Below are positions 28,644-38,591 of a stretch of 64,000 bases of DNA, one piece after another. Source of the stretch: Vibrio breoganii. Lineage in GTDB: Bacteria > Pseudomonadota > Gammaproteobacteria > Enterobacterales > Vibrionaceae. Each line of letters starts with the position of its first letter. Position 1 is the first letter of the stretch. The position numbers were made by a program, and so were the translations under genes. A model generated the notes under the pieces. That model made no database searches. It was not told where the DNA came from and worked only from the letters and a program-made list of their open reading frames with translations. Location of the stretch: NCBI RefSeq assembly GCF_001677275.1, contig NZ_CP016177.1:2046001-2110000 (forward strand). Direction: 5' to 3'.

Positions 28644-29684
28644 GTGAGTAGTAACAAGGCTTCTCTTAGCTACAAAGATGCTGGTGTAGACATTGACGCT
28701 GGCAACGCACTGGTTGACAAAATTAAGGGTGCTGTAAAACGCACACGTCGTCCAGAGGTCATGGGTGGCATTGGTGGCTTTGGCGCATTATGCGAACTGC
28801 CAACCAAATATAAGCAACCAGTACTGGTTTCGGGTACAGACGGCGTTGGCACTAAATTACGCCTTGCACTAGATATGAAAAAGCACGACACCATCGGCAT
28901 CGATTTGGTTGCTATGTGTGTGAACGACCTGATCGTTCAGGGTGCTGAGCCTCTATTTTTCCTAGATTACTACGCGACAGGGAAGCTCGACGTAGACACT
29001 GCTGCTGATGTAGTTGCTGGTATTGCTGAAGGCTGTGTACAGTCTGGTTGTGCACTTATCGGTGGTGAAACTGCAGAAATGCCTGGCATGTACGAAGGCG
29101 ACGACTACGATGTTGCTGGATTCTGTGTTGGTGTTGTCGAAAAAGAAGACATTATCGATGGCACTAAAGTGGCAGCCGGTGATGCTTTGATTGCTGTAGG
29201 TTCAAGCGGCCCACACTCAAACGGTTACTCTCTAGTTCGTAAGATCCTTGAGGTGTCTAATGCAGATCTAAACCAAGATCTTGAAGGCAAGCCACTGGGT
29301 GAGCATCTACTAGAGCCAACTAAGATTTACATCAAATCAGCACTTAAAATGATCGAGAAGCATGATATCCACGCTATCTCTCATATTACCGGCGGTGGTT
29401 TCTGGGAAAACATCCCTCGCGTTCTTCCTGAAGGTACTAAAGCAGTTATCGACGGCAACAGCTGGAACTGGCCTACTATCTTCAACTGGCTTCAAGAGAA
29501 CGGCAACGTTACCACTCACGAAATGTACCGTACATTCAACTGTGGTGTTGGTCTAATCGTTGCTCTGCCTCAAGATCAAGCAGAACAAGCGGTTGCTCTT
29601 CTTAATGAAGAAGGCGAAAACGCTTGGGTTATTGGTCAAATCGCTGAAGCAAATGGCGAAGAAGAGCAAGTAGAGATCCGTTAA
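28644..29684 (+). CDS. purM: Phosphoribosylformylglycinamidine cyclo-ligase (AIR synthetase)
   Basis: The 346-residue ATP-dependent enzyme closes the imidazole ring in purine synthesis. It starts with a GTG at 28644 behind the ribosome site GAGGAAT. Features are [12 protein letters not shown] at the N-terminus, ALCELP(T)[18 protein letters not shown] (about residues 48-72), [11 protein letters not shown] (about residue 140) and [16 protein letters not shown] (about residue 246). Length agrees with E. coli (345). purN begins two bases after its stop. Confidence 0.97.
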   Translation: MSSNKASLSYKDAGVDIDAGNALVDKIKGAVKRTRRPEVMGGIGGFGALCELPTKYKQPVLVSGTDGVGTKLRLALDMKKHDTIGIDLVAMCVNDLIVQGAEPLFFLDYYATGKLDVDTAADVVAGIAEGCVQSGCALIGGETAEMPGMYEGDDYDVAGFCVGVVEKEDIIDGTKVAAGDALIAVGSSGPHSNGYSLVRKILEVSNADLNQDLEGKPLGEHLLEPTKIYIKSALKMIEKHDIHAISHITGGGFWENIPRVLPEGTKAVIDGNSWNWPTIFNWLQENGNVTTHEMYRTFNCGVGLIVALPQDQAEQAVALLNEEGENAWVIGQIAEANGEEEQVEIR

Positions 29685-29686
29685 TC

Positions 29687-30271
29687 ATGACTAGAATCGT
29701 CGTCCTTGTTTCCGGAAATGGAAGTAACCTTCAGGCCATTATGGATGCCTGTGCAAACGGTGACATTCAAGGTCAAGTCTGTGCTGTCTTTAGTAATAAA
29801 GAGCAAGCCTATGGCCTTGAACGAGCAAGAACAGCGGCGATTCCAGCCCATGCTTTATCTCACAAGAACTTTGCTGACCGTCTAAGCTTTGATATGGCTC
29901 TGATGAAGAAAATCGACGAGTACCAACCAGATTTGGTGGTACTTGCTGGTTACATGAGAATTCTCAGTGATGAATTTGTTGAACACTACCTCGGTAAGAT
30001 GATCAACATCCACCCTTCACTGCTTCCCAAGTATCCAGGGCTTCACACCCACCAGCGCGCCATTGATGCTGGGGACTCAGAGCACGGAAGTACCGTTCAC
30101 TTTGTGACCCCAGAACTCGATAGTGGCCCGATCATTGGTCAAGTCAAAGTCACCATCACGGCTAATGATGATGCCGATAGCCTTATGACTAAGGTACAAA
30201 AAGCGGAACATCAACTCTACCCGGACATAGTCCGACAGGTAATTTCTGGTGAGATAAACTGGAAAAGTTAA
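29687..30271 (+). CDS. purN: Phosphoribosylglycinamide formyltransferase PurN
   Basis: The 194-residue enzyme transfers a formyl group from 10-formyl-THF to GAR. It has VLVSGNGSNLQAI at residues 6-18 (phosphate loop), INIHPSLLPKYPGLHTHQRAI near residue 106 with the catalytic asparagine-histidine pair, and VHFVTPELDSGPII near residue 136 with the catalytic aspartate. It is cotranscribed with purM and slightly shorter than E. coli PurN (212) at the C-terminus. Confidence 0.96.
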   Translation: MTRIVVLVSGNGSNLQAIMDACANGDIQGQVCAVFSNKEQAYGLERARTAAIPAHALSHKNFADRLSFDMALMKKIDEYQPDLVVLAGYMRILSDEFVEHYLGKMINIHPSLLPKYPGLHTHQRAIDAGDSEHGSTVHFVTPELDSGPIIGQVKVTITANDDADSLMTKVQKAEHQLYPDIVRQVISGEINWKS

Positions 30272-30278
30272 CATCTAG

Positions 30279-30304
30279 AAAGCAGCCTTTGAGCTGCTTT
30301 TTTT
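30279..30304 (+). terminator. Terminator after purN
   Basis: AAAGCAGC and GCTGCTTT pair around CTTTGA, and are followed by T. It lies just outside the left end of the insertion sequence. Confidence 0.85.
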
Positions 30305-30311
30305 ATGTCTA

Positions 30312-31424
30312 ATACCAATTAAAGTAAAAATATGATCTAATTGAGGCTATCAAACAATTGTGAAATATTGCTATGGATAGCCTTGATAATACCGATTTCA
30401 AAAAGCTAGCGAGTCAACAAAAAACCATTCAGATGAAGGTTCGCTTACTAGCGCTTGCACACTTCAAAGAAGGTCATTCGCGAACTCAAATTGCTAAATA
30501 TCTTAAAGTTAGCCGAACCAGTGTGAATAAATGGGTTAAGGTCTTTTTTGAAGAAGGCTTGGAAGGGCTTCAAGAAAAACCCCGCACAGGTAGACCTGCA
30601 TATCTCAATGAGGAACAACGAAAACAACTCAGCGAATTCATACAAAAAGCAGCTGAATCACCGTCTGGAGGACGTCTTGTCGGTAGCGATATACATGACT
30701 ACATCGTTGAACACTTTGATAAACACTATCACCCCAATTCCATCTATTATCTGCTCGAGCACATGGGCTTTTCTTGGATAACTTCTCGTTCAAAACACCC
30801 TAAGCAATCACAGCAAATCCAAGACGATTTTAAAAAAATTCCAAATAGAAACGAACCTTAAGATCCCCGGCCATATTGGGCTAGAACAGGTTGATGTCTG
30901 GTTTCAAGATGAGGCTAGATTTGGTCAGCAGAACACAACAACTCGTCTTTGGGCGACTCGCGGAACGAGGCCTAGAGTCGTAAAACAGCAGCAATTTGAA
31001 TACGCTTATTTGTTTGGCTCTGTGTGCCCAGCAAGAGGGATCGGCGAAGCAATAGTTGTTCCTTGGGTAAACAAGGACATCATGATCAACCACCTAGAAC
31101 AAATATCGAAAGCTACAGAAAAAGGTCGTCATGCAGTCGTAATAATGGATGGTGCAGGCTGGCATACGGACGACATAGCGAACCAATTTAATAACGTCAG
31201 TATCATCAAGCTTCCTCCATACTCGCCAGAGCTGAACCCTATTGAACAAGTTTGGAGCTGGTTAAGACAACATTATTTAGCAAACCAAAGTTTCACTGAT
31301 TACAACGAAATTGTGTCCAAGGTTTGTCGCGCTTGGAATGGCTTTCTTGAGTGCAGAGATCGCGTCACAAAAATGTGCCAAAGAGATTGGATAGACCTGA
31401 TCAGTTAATTTTCCGGATTGGTAT
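30312..31424 (+). mobile_element. IS630-family insertion sequence
   Basis: About 1.11 kb flanked by imperfect inverted repeats. ATACCAAT is exact at 30312-30319 and at 31417-31424 (inverted); over the terminal 26 bases 16 match, including the inner TGATC. The element carries one transposase reading frame, split by a frameshift, with all parts of the DDE catalytic triad. It sits between the purN terminator and the convergent yafJ terminator, so it disrupts no gene. The expected TA target duplication is not unambiguous: TA occurs next to the left end and one base inside or outside the right end. Confidence 0.85.
30373..31408 (+). pseudogene. IS630-family transposase, frameshifted at an A7 run
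   Basis: The first part (30373-30861, 162 codons) encodes the helix-turn-helix region, with HSRTQIAKYLKVSRTSVNKW near residues 35-54 and RTGRPAYLNEEQ. The second part, open in the next frame to 31408, has the DDE residues in VDVWFQDEARFG, VIMDGAGWHTDD and LNPIEQVWSWLRQHY. The frames meet at TTTTAAAAAAATTCC (30828-30842): removing one A from the seven-A run restores a continuous protein of about 345 residues. It is either a recent null mutation or a slippage site allowing some full-length product. Its only intact start is at 30373. Confidence 0.8.
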
Positions 31425-31440
31425 AAAGTGGACAGACTGC

Positions 31441-31479
31441 AAAAACAACAAAGGCACGTTTATCGTGCCTTTGTTTTAT
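31441..31479. terminator. Bidirectional terminator between the IS and yafJ
   Basis: AACAAAGGCACG (31447-31458) and CGTGCCTTTGTT (31464-31475) form a perfect 12-base stem with a five-base loop, flanked by A- and T-rich sequence. It serves yafJ on the minus strand. Confidence 0.9.
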
Positions 31480-32324
31480 TCTTCTAGTACTTGTGTGGGC
31501 GCCTGACTGGCTGGCTTTGGTGCCGCGTAAGCTACATCAACCAATAAGTCTGAGTTACCCGCAACAACCTCACCATTTTGAAACAGCGTAAACTCGCCCG
31601 GTTTCAGCCTGTGCCAAGTTTCGTTATCGGTGAGAGGCTGGGTTGCAATCACTGACACGACATCGTTGAGTGTTGTTTCTTCTTGGAAGTTAATGGTGAC
31701 GTCTTCGTCGATAAGAGTCGCCTTACCAAAAGGAGCGCGCCTGGTAATGTAATAAAGATGGTTGGTGCAATACGCCATCACGTACTCACCATCGCTCAGC
31801 AGCATGTTAAACACGCCAAACTCTCTTAAGCTATCACACAGGGTAACCATGTAAGCAAAGACGGGCTGCATGTCTTGAGGGGGCTCAGGGAAGCGTTCCT
31901 CTAATTTATGCATTATCCAGCAAAAAGACAGTTCACTGTCTGTTTTTCCTACCGGACGATGTCGACCGGTGTGCATTTCATGATAATCAGATAATTGCCC
32001 ATTGTGTGCAAACGTCCAATATCTGCCCCACAACTCGCGAGTAAATGGGTGGGTATTTTCTAGATTAACCGCCCCTCGGTTCGCTTGCCTTATATGGCTA
32101 ACCACTGCGCAGCTCTTGATAGGGTAGCTTTGTACTAATTCTGCTATTTTTGAATCACAGCTGGGGTTTGGGTCTTTAAAGGTGCGAAAGCCCTTCCCTT
32201 CATAGAAAGTAATCCCCCAGCCATCGGTGTGAGGTCCTGTGTTCCCCCCACGCTGAATCAAGCCAGTAAAGCTAAAACAGATATCTGTTGGCACATTAGC
32301 GCTCATGCCAAGCAGTTCACACAT
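31476..32324 (-). CDS. yafJ: Class II glutamine amidotransferase-like protein YafJ
   Basis: The 282-residue protein starts MCELLGMSANVP; the cysteine at position 2 would be the N-terminal nucleophile after methionine removal. GGNTGPHTDGWGI (about residues 30-42), HIRQANRG and FAHNGQL are typical of the Ntn-hydrolase glutaminase fold. E. coli YafJ (about 255 residues) has no firmly assigned substrate. It is downstream of gmhA, as in E. coli, and ends at a shared terminator. Confidence 0.92.
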   Translation of the reverse strand: MCELLGMSANVPTDICFSFTGLIQRGGNTGPHTDGWGITFYEGKGFRTFKDPNPSCDSKIAELVQSYPIKSCAVVSHIRQANRGAVNLENTHPFTRELWGRYWTFAHNGQLSDYHEMHTGRHRPVGKTDSELSFCWIMHKLEERFPEPPQDMQPVFAYMVTLCDSLREFGVFNMLLSDGEYVMAYCTNHLYYITRRAPFGKATLIDEDVTINFQEETTLNDVVSVIATQPLTDNETWHRLKPGEFTLFQNGEVVAGNSDLLVDVAYAAPKPASQAPTQVLEE

Positions 32325-32356
32325 AGTAATCTCCTGCTAATAAATCCTCAGTGTCC

Positions 32357-32938
32357 TTACTGAGTTTCCATCTCTTTTTCAATTAATTGAATGATGATAT
32401 GGATGATCTTGATATGTATCTCTTGTATACGATCGGCATAGCCAAAATGTGGTACTCGCACTTCAACATCAGCGGTACCCGCCATTTGACCGCCGTCTTT
32501 ACCAGTCAAAGCAATGGTTTTCATTCCCTTTGCTTTGGCCGCTTCAATAGCTCTTAGTATATTGGCTGAGTTACCAGACGTAGACAGTCCAAACAGCACA
32601 TCCCCCTTCTGGCCTACGGCCTCTACATAGCGAGAAAACACCGCTTCATAGCCGAAGTCATTGCTCACGCAAGAAAGGTGGCTAGGATCAGAAATTGCGA
32701 TACCAGGGTATCCTGGGCGGTCTTCTCTGTATCGTCCTGTTAACTCTTCAGCAAAGTGCATAGCATCACAATGAGAACCGCCATTACCACAAGACAAAAC
32801 CTTACCACCAAGCTTAAAAGAATCCGCAATGGTTTTTGCAGCTTTCTCTATCTGAGCAATGTTCTCATCATCCGATAGAAAAGCTTCTAGTACTTTAGCA
32901 GCTTCATTTAATTCACCCTTAATAAGGTCATGGTACAT
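32357..32938 (-). CDS. gmhA: Sedoheptulose-7-phosphate isomerase GmhA
   Basis: The 193-residue SIS-domain enzyme makes D-glycero-manno-heptose-7-phosphate, the first step to lipopolysaccharide core heptose. [26 protein letters not shown] (about residues 45-70), [16 protein letters not shown] and [17 protein letters not shown] with the zinc-binding histidines are present. Length agrees with E. coli GmhA (192). It is divergent from fadE with yafJ downstream, as in E. coli. Confidence 0.97.
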   Translation of the reverse strand: MYHDLIKGELNEAAKVLEAFLSDDENIAQIEKAAKTIADSFKLGGKVLSCGNGGSHCDAMHFAEELTGRYREDRPGYPGIAISDPSHLSCVSNDFGYEAVFSRYVEAVGQKGDVLFGLSTSGNSANILRAIEAAKAKGMKTIALTGKDGGQMAGTADVEVRVPHFGYADRIQEIHIKIIHIIIQLIEKEMETQ

Positions 32939-33151
32939 GGCAGATCTCTCCTGATTAATAACGCCATTGTTATAGCATCGAATGTAACAAGAAAAGTTTA
33001 GCAGTGTCGAGACTCTTACTCGCAGATTTCCAACTCAATAGGCTCAATGGCTACTATTTCACCGACAAATCACTTTTGATGCCGCTCGCGACTCAACTCA
33101 CAAAACACCACCAATAACACTTTACAAATAATTAACATTTGCGATACTAAT

Positions 33152-33180
33152 TTGAACTGGTTAGACCTCTTACCTATTAT
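33152..33180 (+). promoter_or_regulatory. fadE promoter with FadR-like operator
   Basis: A promoter is visible: -35 TTGAAC (33152-33157), a 17-base spacer and -10 TATTAT (33175-33180). The spacer contains AACTGGTTAGACCTCTT (33155-33171), which keeps the AACTGGT half and ACC core of FadR operators. Binding there would repress fadE until long-chain acyl-CoA releases FadR, the known fad logic. The start codon follows 36 bases after the -10 element. Confidence 0.75.
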
Positions 33181-33216
33181 TAAGGGGTAACACTGCTTAA
33201 TGGAGATGCTTCTTAC

Positions 33217-35670
33217 ATGGAAATACTTGTTGCTCTACTTACCCTAATCGTGGTGTCAGGCATCTGCCTGTATCACCGTACATCACTGTTTTCTGGGTTT
33301 CTGGCCAATACGACAGCCTTGATTATCTGTTCCATCCTATCGGGCTTCTCCTTCATTGCTTGGGCCGTTTTACTATCAGTCACTGCGTTTATGATGTTCG
33401 ATAAATGGCGTCAGGATACCGTGACCAAAAAGGTACTCGACGTATTTAAAGGCATGCTGCCACCTATGTCCCAAACCGAAAAAGAGGCGCTTGATGCCGG
33501 CACAACCTGGTGGGAAGCAGAGCTGTTTCAAGGCAAGCCTAACTGGCAGTTCTTAAAAGACATTCCAAAATCTGAGCTTTCTGCAGAGGAAAAAGCCTTT
33601 CTCGATGGCCCAGTGAATGAGCTGTGCTCAATGATCAATGATCATGAAATTACCCATGAGATAGCCGATATGCCTCCAGAGGTATGGCAATACCTGAAAG
33701 ACCATAAGTTCTTTGCCATGATCATCAAGAAGAAATACGGCGGCCTTGAGTTTTCAGCCTACGCTCAGGCGCTAGTGCTACAAAGACTGGCAGGTACTTC
33801 TATCGTTGTTGCCTCGACCGTTGGCGTTCCCAATTCTCTTGGCCCGGGTGAACTACTGCAAATGTACGGTACCAAAGAGCAACAAGACCATTACCTACCG
33901 CGTCTTGCAAAGGGCAAAGAGATCCCGTGTTTTGCATTAACTAGTCCAGAAGCAGGCTCAGATGCGGGCGCTATCCCTGATTTTGGTGTGGTATGTAAAG
34001 GTGAATGGCAAGGTAAGAAAGTGCTGGGTATGCGCCTTACTTGGAACAAGCGCTACATCACTCTGGCGCCCGTTGCTACCGTTTTGGGCTTGGCCTTTAA
34101 GCTGAGAGACCCTGATGGCCTATTAGGTGACAAGGAAGAGTTAGGTATCACCTGCGCCCTGATCCCAACCAACCTTGAAGGCGTCAAGATTGGCCGCAGA
34201 CATTTCCCGCTAAACATTCCATTTCAAAACGGCCCTACACAAGCAGAAGACCTGTTTGTACCCCTAGATTTCATCATTGGTGGACAAGAGATGGTGGGCC
34301 AAGGTTGGAAAATGTTGGTGGAATGTTTATCAGTGGGACGTGCAATCACCCTACCGTCAGCTAATACCGGTGGAATCAAGACCAATGCTCTTGCTATTGG
34401 TGCGTATGCTCGTATTCGTCGTCAATTTAAACAACCTATTGGCCGAATGGAAGGTATCGAGGAGCCGCTTGCTCGAATCGCAGGTAGTGCATACCTACTA
34501 GAAGGAGCAAACCTACTAACCATGGGTGCCATTGATAATGGCGCTAAGCCGTCGGTTATCTCTGCCATTGTTAAGTATCATTGTACTCACCTAGGTCAAA
34601 GAGCATCCATTGATGCGATGGACGTCGCCGGCGGCAAGGGCGTAATGCTCGGCCCCTCTAATTTCTTAGGGCGTGCCTACCAAGGCGCTCCAATCTCCAT
34701 CACAGTGGAAGGGGCAAACATACTGACTCGCTCATTGATGATATACGGACAAGGCGCTATTCGCTGCCATCCTTATATCCTTAAAGAGATGGAAATGGCC
34801 TATTCTGATGCACCGAATGCTTTAGCGCAGTTTGATAAGGCTCTGTTTAGCCATGTTGGCTTTGCTATGAGTAACCTATCTCGCAGTCTAGTTTTCGGTG
34901 TCACTGATGGCATAGGCTCTGACGCGCCCACCAATGATGAAACCAAACGCTACTACCAAAAGCTTAACCGCTACAGTGCAAACCTCGCGTTTCTTTCTGA
35001 TGTCTCTATGGCTTTCCTTGGGGGTTCCTTGAAGCGTAAAGAGCGCCTATCTGCACGCTTAGCCGATATGCTAGGACAGCTCTATCTATGCTCTGCAATG
35101 CTCAAGCGCTTTGAATTAGATGGTAGCCCTAAAGAAGACCTGGCACTGGTGCATTGGACCGCTCAAGACAGCTTATTTAAGATTGAGTCTGCGATGCATG
35201 ACTTCTTAGTGAACTTCCCTGTGAAATGGATGGGGCTTAAGCTGCGTGTACTGTTAATGCCGATTGGGCGAGTGCGCAAAGCACCATCAGATGCTCTGGA
35301 TAGCGAGTTAGCTAAGATACTGCAAACACCGAGTGCGACGCGCTCTCGACTTGGACGTAATCAATACCTAGAGCCATCGAAGTACTGTGTTCAAGGGCAA
35401 TTAGAGTTAGCGCTAACCGTCGTACTGCAGGCGGAGCCTATCTTCGATAAGGTATGCAAAGCGCTTGAGCAACGTAAGTCTTTCACCCGACTAGACCTTA
35501 TTGCGAAGCAAGGACTCGAAGCTAACGTGATCAGTCAGGAAGAAGCAGAGATCTTAATAGAGGCGGAACAGCACCGACTTCGCAGTATCAATGTCGATGA
35601 CTTTGACCCGCAAGAACTGCCAGCTAACTCGGTAAAGTCGCAACAAGTCTTAAGCGAAACTGAGGCATAG
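33217..35670 (+). CDS. fadE: Acyl-CoA dehydrogenase FadE
   Basis: The 817-residue enzyme starts beta-oxidation by dehydrogenating acyl-CoA. Two membrane segments at residues 3-20 and 25-60 anchor it, as in E. coli FadE. The dehydrogenase core carries [14 protein letters not shown] near residue 243, [13 protein letters not shown] near 385, and the likely catalytic glutamate in [20 protein letters not shown] near residue 499. A C-terminal domain specific to FadE runs to the end. Its gene is divergent from gmhA and likely under FadR control. A heptamer repeat array begins four bases after the stop codon. Confidence 0.96.
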   Translation: MEILVALLTLIVVSGICLYHRTSLFSGFLANTTALIICSILSGFSFIAWAVLLSVTAFMMFDKWRQDTVTKKVLDVFKGMLPPMSQTEKEALDAGTTWWEAELFQGKPNWQFLKDIPKSELSAEEKAFLDGPVNELCSMINDHEITHEIADMPPEVWQYLKDHKFFAMIIKKKYGGLEFSAYAQALVLQRLAGTSIVVASTVGVPNSLGPGELLQMYGTKEQQDHYLPRLAKGKEIPCFALTSPEAGSDAGAIPDFGVVCKGEWQGKKVLGMRLTWNKRYITLAPVATVLGLAFKLRDPDGLLGDKEELGITCALIPTNLEGVKIGRRHFPLNIPFQNGPTQAEDLFVPLDFIIGGQEMVGQGWKMLVECLSVGRAITLPSANTGGIKTNALAIGAYARIRRQFKQPIGRMEGIEEPLARIAGSAYLLEGANLLTMGAIDNGAKPSVISAIVKYHCTHLGQRASIDAMDVAGGKGVMLGPSNFLGRAYQGAPISITVEGANILTRSLMIYGQGAIRCHPYILKEMEMAYSDAPNALAQFDKALFSHVGFAMSNLSRSLVFGVTDGIGSDAPTNDETKRYYQKLNRYSANLAFLSDVSMAFLGGSLKRKERLSARLADMLGQLYLCSAMLKRFELDGSPKEDLALVHWTAQDSLFKIESAMHDFLVNFPVKWMGLKLRVLLMPIGRVRKAPSDALDSELAKILQTPSATRSRLGRNQYLEPSKYCVQGQLELALTVVLQAEPIFDKVCKALEQRKSFTRLDLIAKQGLEANVISQEEAEILIEAEQHRLRSINVDDFDPQELPANSVKSQQVLSETEA

Positions 35671-35673
35671 GAT

Positions 35674-35736
35674 CTAGGGCCTAGGACCTAGGACCCAGGC
35701 TCTGGGTTCTGGGTTCTGGGTTCTGGGTTCTGGGTT
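35674..35736. repeat. Heptanucleotide tandem array between fadE and dnaQ (9 units)
   Basis: Nine units in perfect 7-base register: CTAGGGC, CTAGGAC twice, CCAGGCT, then CTGGGTT five times. The intermediate CCAGGCT marks a hinge: around it GGACCCAG and CTGGGTTC form an 8-base stem with one G-U pair. The array occupies most of the 79 bases between the convergent fadE and dnaQ stop codons, where a terminator would be expected. Confidence 0.9.
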
Positions 35737-35749
35737 CTTTAAAGCGCTA

Positions 35750-36472
35750 CTACCAACTTGGCTCACCAGAGAGCAGTGTCAATCTTTCCGCATGGGCTGC
35801 TAGCTCATCATCACTGGCCTTGATGACTCTAAGCGGGGCTCTTCCGGATGCCGCGCGTTGAATCCCTGCTCCACCAGCCTCACCACTGCTATCACCGCCA
35901 AACTGAATCGCTGTTTGACCACCGGTCATAAACAAGAACACATCTGCCAGTATCTCGGCATCGAGCAAAGCGCCGTGCAATACACGTGCGGAAATATCGA
36001 TGGTGAAGTGCTTAGCTAGTGAGTCTAGGTTTTTGCGCGCTGGCATGTTTGGCATGCGCTTGGCCATTGCCAAGGAATCGGTAATTTTGCAGTAGTCTTC
36101 CGTTTTTCCGATAGAAGGGTCTAGCTTGCTAAATTCATTATCCATAAAGCCGACATCGAAGGGCGCGTTATGAGCAACAAGCTCAGCCCCATCGATAAAC
36201 GCTAGAAACTCTTTATGAATATCTTTGTATTCTGGTTTATCTCGTAAGAATTCATCGGTAATACCGTGGACTGCAATCGCATCCGGTTGAATCTCACGGT
36301 CTGGCTTGATATAGACATGGAAGTGACGCCCCGTTAGCTTACGGTTCACTATCTCTACAGCACCGATCTCTATGATTCGGTGACCAAGGTAGGTAGGACC
36401 GCCTTCACGGTTCATACCTGTGGTTTCTGTATCGAGCACCACTATGCGGCGCGAATTGTTACTAGTATTCAT
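35750..36472 (-). CDS. dnaQ: DNA polymerase III epsilon subunit (3'-5' proofreading exonuclease)
   Basis: The 240-residue subunit proofreads replication errors. The DEDD exonuclease motifs are visible: VLDTETTGM (residues 12-20, Asp and Glu), VAHNAPFDVGFMD (about residue 97) and HGALLDAEILADV (about residue 161, His and Asp). The C-terminal tail that binds the alpha subunit follows a low-complexity Gly/Ala stretch at about residues 190-208. It is divergent from rnhA with 57 bases between, as in E. coli. Confidence 0.97.
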   Translation of the reverse strand: MNTSNNSRRIVVLDTETTGMNREGGPTYLGHRIIEIGAVEIVNRKLTGRHFHVYIKPDREIQPDAIAVHGITDEFLRDKPEYKDIHKEFLAFIDGAELVAHNAPFDVGFMDNEFSKLDPSIGKTEDYCKITDSLAMAKRMPNMPARKNLDSLAKHFTIDISARVLHGALLDAEILADVFLFMTGGQTAIQFGGDSSGEAGGAGIQRAASGRAPLRVIKASDDELAAHAERLTLLSGEPSW

Positions 36473-36529
36473 AATTAAAACTGTGTCAGACTAATAGGAA
36501 GGCCTCTATACAGACAATCATATCAAATC

Positions 36530-36994
36530 ATGAATAAACAGGTTGAGATTTTCACAGATGGATCTTGCTTAGGCAATCCAGGTCCAGGTGGCTATGGCAT
36601 CGTCATGCGCTACAAAGAGCACGAAAAACAGATAGCCAAAGGCTTCACACTGACGACCAACAACCGCATGGAAATGATGGCAGCCGTTGAAGGGCTTAAG
36701 CTTCTTAAGGAGCCATGTACGGTAGTCCTTACCACTGATAGCCAGTATGTACGCCAGGGGATTACTCAGTGGATTCATAACTGGAAGAAACGTGGCTGGA
36801 AAACGTCGGATAAAAAACCCGTAAAAAATGCTGATCTATGGCAAGCGTTGGACAAAGAAAACCAACGCCACCAAGTAGAATGGAAATGGGTAAAAGGTCA
36901 TGCAGGGCATAGAGAAAACGAAATTTGTGACGAGATTGCTCGTCTCGCAGCAGAAACCCCTACCGATGAAGATACCGGTTATCAGCCTTCTTAA
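36530..36994 (+). CDS. rnhA: Ribonuclease HI
   Basis: The 154-residue enzyme degrades RNA in RNA-DNA hybrids. Catalytic residues are in [16 protein letters not shown] (Asp10), [13 protein letters not shown] (Glu48), [11 protein letters not shown] (Asp70) and [12 protein letters not shown] (Asp134), with the conserved HAGH loop. Length matches E. coli RNase HI (155). Confidence 0.98.
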   Translation: MNKQVEIFTDGSCLGNPGPGGYGIVMRYKEHEKQIAKGFTLTTNNRMEMMAAVEGLKLLKEPCTVVLTTDSQYVRQGITQWIHNWKKRGWKTSDKKPVKNADLWQALDKENQRHQVEWKWVKGHAGHRENEICDEIARLAAETPTDEDTGYQPS

Positions 36995-37009
36995 GCTAAA
37001 CAGGTAATA

Positions 37010-37741
37010 CTAGGCTTTAGGGTTAACTCGGCAATTTAACCTCACTGGAGACAGACGACGCTTCAGTTTCCAATGGGGTTTTATCGGTTTAAGCGGGTAC
37101 GTTCTCTTGCGAGCCACGATAAAGTATTGACTGCAAAACGGCATACTCCAGCCCCCTATCCCATTTTCTATCCAAGTCCATATCGCACGTTGCTTTTTCG
37201 ACGGTATCAATCCATAACTGTCCATGTGCACCACTTGATAATTAAGTACACTGAGCCAGTCCTGAACCCGATACGGCGTAAACATTCGCCCGCTCCAAGG
37301 CAGGTTTTTCTTTCGCCATGGCATCAAGCTATTCAACCCCGATAAACTGATTGGATTAAAGCCTGTCAGTATTAGATAGCCATCATCGATCAACACGCGG
37401 TCTACTTCTCGTAATAAGCGATGCGGATCCAAGCAATAATCAAGTTGATGCGTCATTAAAACAACGTCTATGCTCTTCTCTAGGAAGGGTAAATCATAAG
37501 CATCGGCTACGATGCTATGAATTGGGTTTACTATATCTAGGTTGATTTGATGCTGAATGTTACAGTTGCAACTGGTAATCTCACAACTTAAACCGCCAAG
37601 CTTAAGCATATGATAACCAAATAGTTTTGGGCACCACTCATCCAAACGCATTTGAATCGCATCGCGCACCCAAGCATGTTTAGGCAAGTCGTCCCAATAA
37701 TGGGGCTGATTAATTTTCCGTGATACCCGAGCTGGTCGCAT
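37010..37741 (-). CDS. yafS: SAM-dependent methyltransferase YafS-like
   Basis: The 243-residue protein is a class I methyltransferase-like protein. The region [51 protein letters not shown] (about residues 80-130, with the acidic-loop and post-motif features) fits the SAM-binding fold. A highly basic C-terminus follows. E. coli YafS has no established substrate. It is convergent with rnhA and divergent from gloB, the conserved order in enterics. Confidence 0.85.
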   Translation of the reverse strand: MRPARVSRKINQPHYWDDLPKHAWVRDAIQMRLDEWCPKLFGYHMLKLGGLSCEITSCNCNIQHQINLDIVNPIHSIVADAYDLPFLEKSIDVVLMTHQLDYCLDPHRLLREVDRVLIDDGYLILTGFNPISLSGLNSLMPWRKKNLPWSGRMFTPYRVQDWLSVLNYQVVHMDSYGLIPSKKQRAIWTWIENGIGGWSMPFCSQYFIVARKRTYPLKPIKPHWKLKRRLSPVRLNCRVNPKA

Positions 37742-37779
37742 TCAGCAGTCATCCGTACAGAAACAATAGGAATATCTTA

Positions 37780-38538
37780 ATGTTAGTCGTAAAAAGCATA
37801 CCCGCATTTAATGATAATTACATCTGGCTTATTCACAATAAGCAAGGTCAATGTGCGGTTGTTGATCCCGGTGATGCTACTCCAGTGCTGTCTTACCTAA
37901 AGGAACACCAATTGGAACTCACCACAATCTTAGTCACCCATCACCACGCTGACCATATTGGTGGAGTATCGGAGCTCAAGCGCGCCTATCCAGACACCAT
38001 GATTGTAGGTCCTAAAAATGATGCTGTGGCAGGTCTGACGCACTCGGTTGATGCAGGACAGCAGCTAGACCTATTTGGCGAGCGTTTCTTAGTTCTGGGC
38101 TTACCTGGGCATACTCTAGGGCACATAGGTTACGTAGGGGATGGCAAACTTTTCTGTGGTGACGTGCTGTTCTCTGCCGGTTGCGGCCGCGTGTTTGAGG
38201 GAACGCCCGCTCAAATGTGGCAATCTCTACAAAAACTGGCTGCCCTCCCAGTAGAAACAGAGGTATACAGTGCTCATGAATACACCTCAAGCAACCTCTC
38301 ATTTGCCATGGCGATTGAGCCAGGTAACCCGCAGTTACAAATTTACAGAGAAAAAGTAAATCAGCTTAGAGCTCACCAAAAACCAACATTACCGACTACT
38401 ATTGAACAGGAAAAGTGGATTAACCCTTTTTTGAGGGTAGAAATCCCAGAGGTTGTCAATTCTGTGTCACATCGTACAGAAGATCTTAGCCCACAAGGCG
38501 TGTTTACCGCCCTACGTAAATGGAAAGATAGCTTCTAA
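37780..38538 (+). CDS. gloB: Hydroxyacylglutathione hydrolase (glyoxalase II)
   Basis: The 252-residue metallo-beta-lactamase-fold enzyme hydrolyses S-lactoylglutathione in methylglyoxal detoxification. The metal site [10 protein letters not shown] is near residue 53, GHTLGHIGY near 110 and [15 protein letters not shown] near residue 127. The start at 37780 ([17 protein letters not shown]) is chosen by homology and length (E. coli 251); a longer frame begins at 37720 overlapping the yafS start. Confidence 0.96.
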   Translation: MLVVKSIPAFNDNYIWLIHNKQGQCAVVDPGDATPVLSYLKEHQLELTTILVTHHHADHIGGVSELKRAYPDTMIVGPKNDAVAGLTHSVDAGQQLDLFGERFLVLGLPGHTLGHIGYVGDGKLFCGDVLFSAGCGRVFEGTPAQMWQSLQKLAALPVETEVYSAHEYTSSNLSFAMAIEPGNPQLQIYREKVNQLRAHQKPTLPTTIEQEKWINPFLRVEIPEVVNSVSHRTEDLSPQGVFTALRKWKDSF

Positions 38539-38591
38539 TTCAGTAAACTCGGACAAATTTTTATATTCAGCACCAAAGGAAAGGCTTTTTA

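Noticed and set aside
31010..31408. Separate 132-residue protein
   Set aside because: It is the DDE-carrying C-terminal half of the IS630 transposase; the homologous sequence continues upstream to the A7 run without a start codon.
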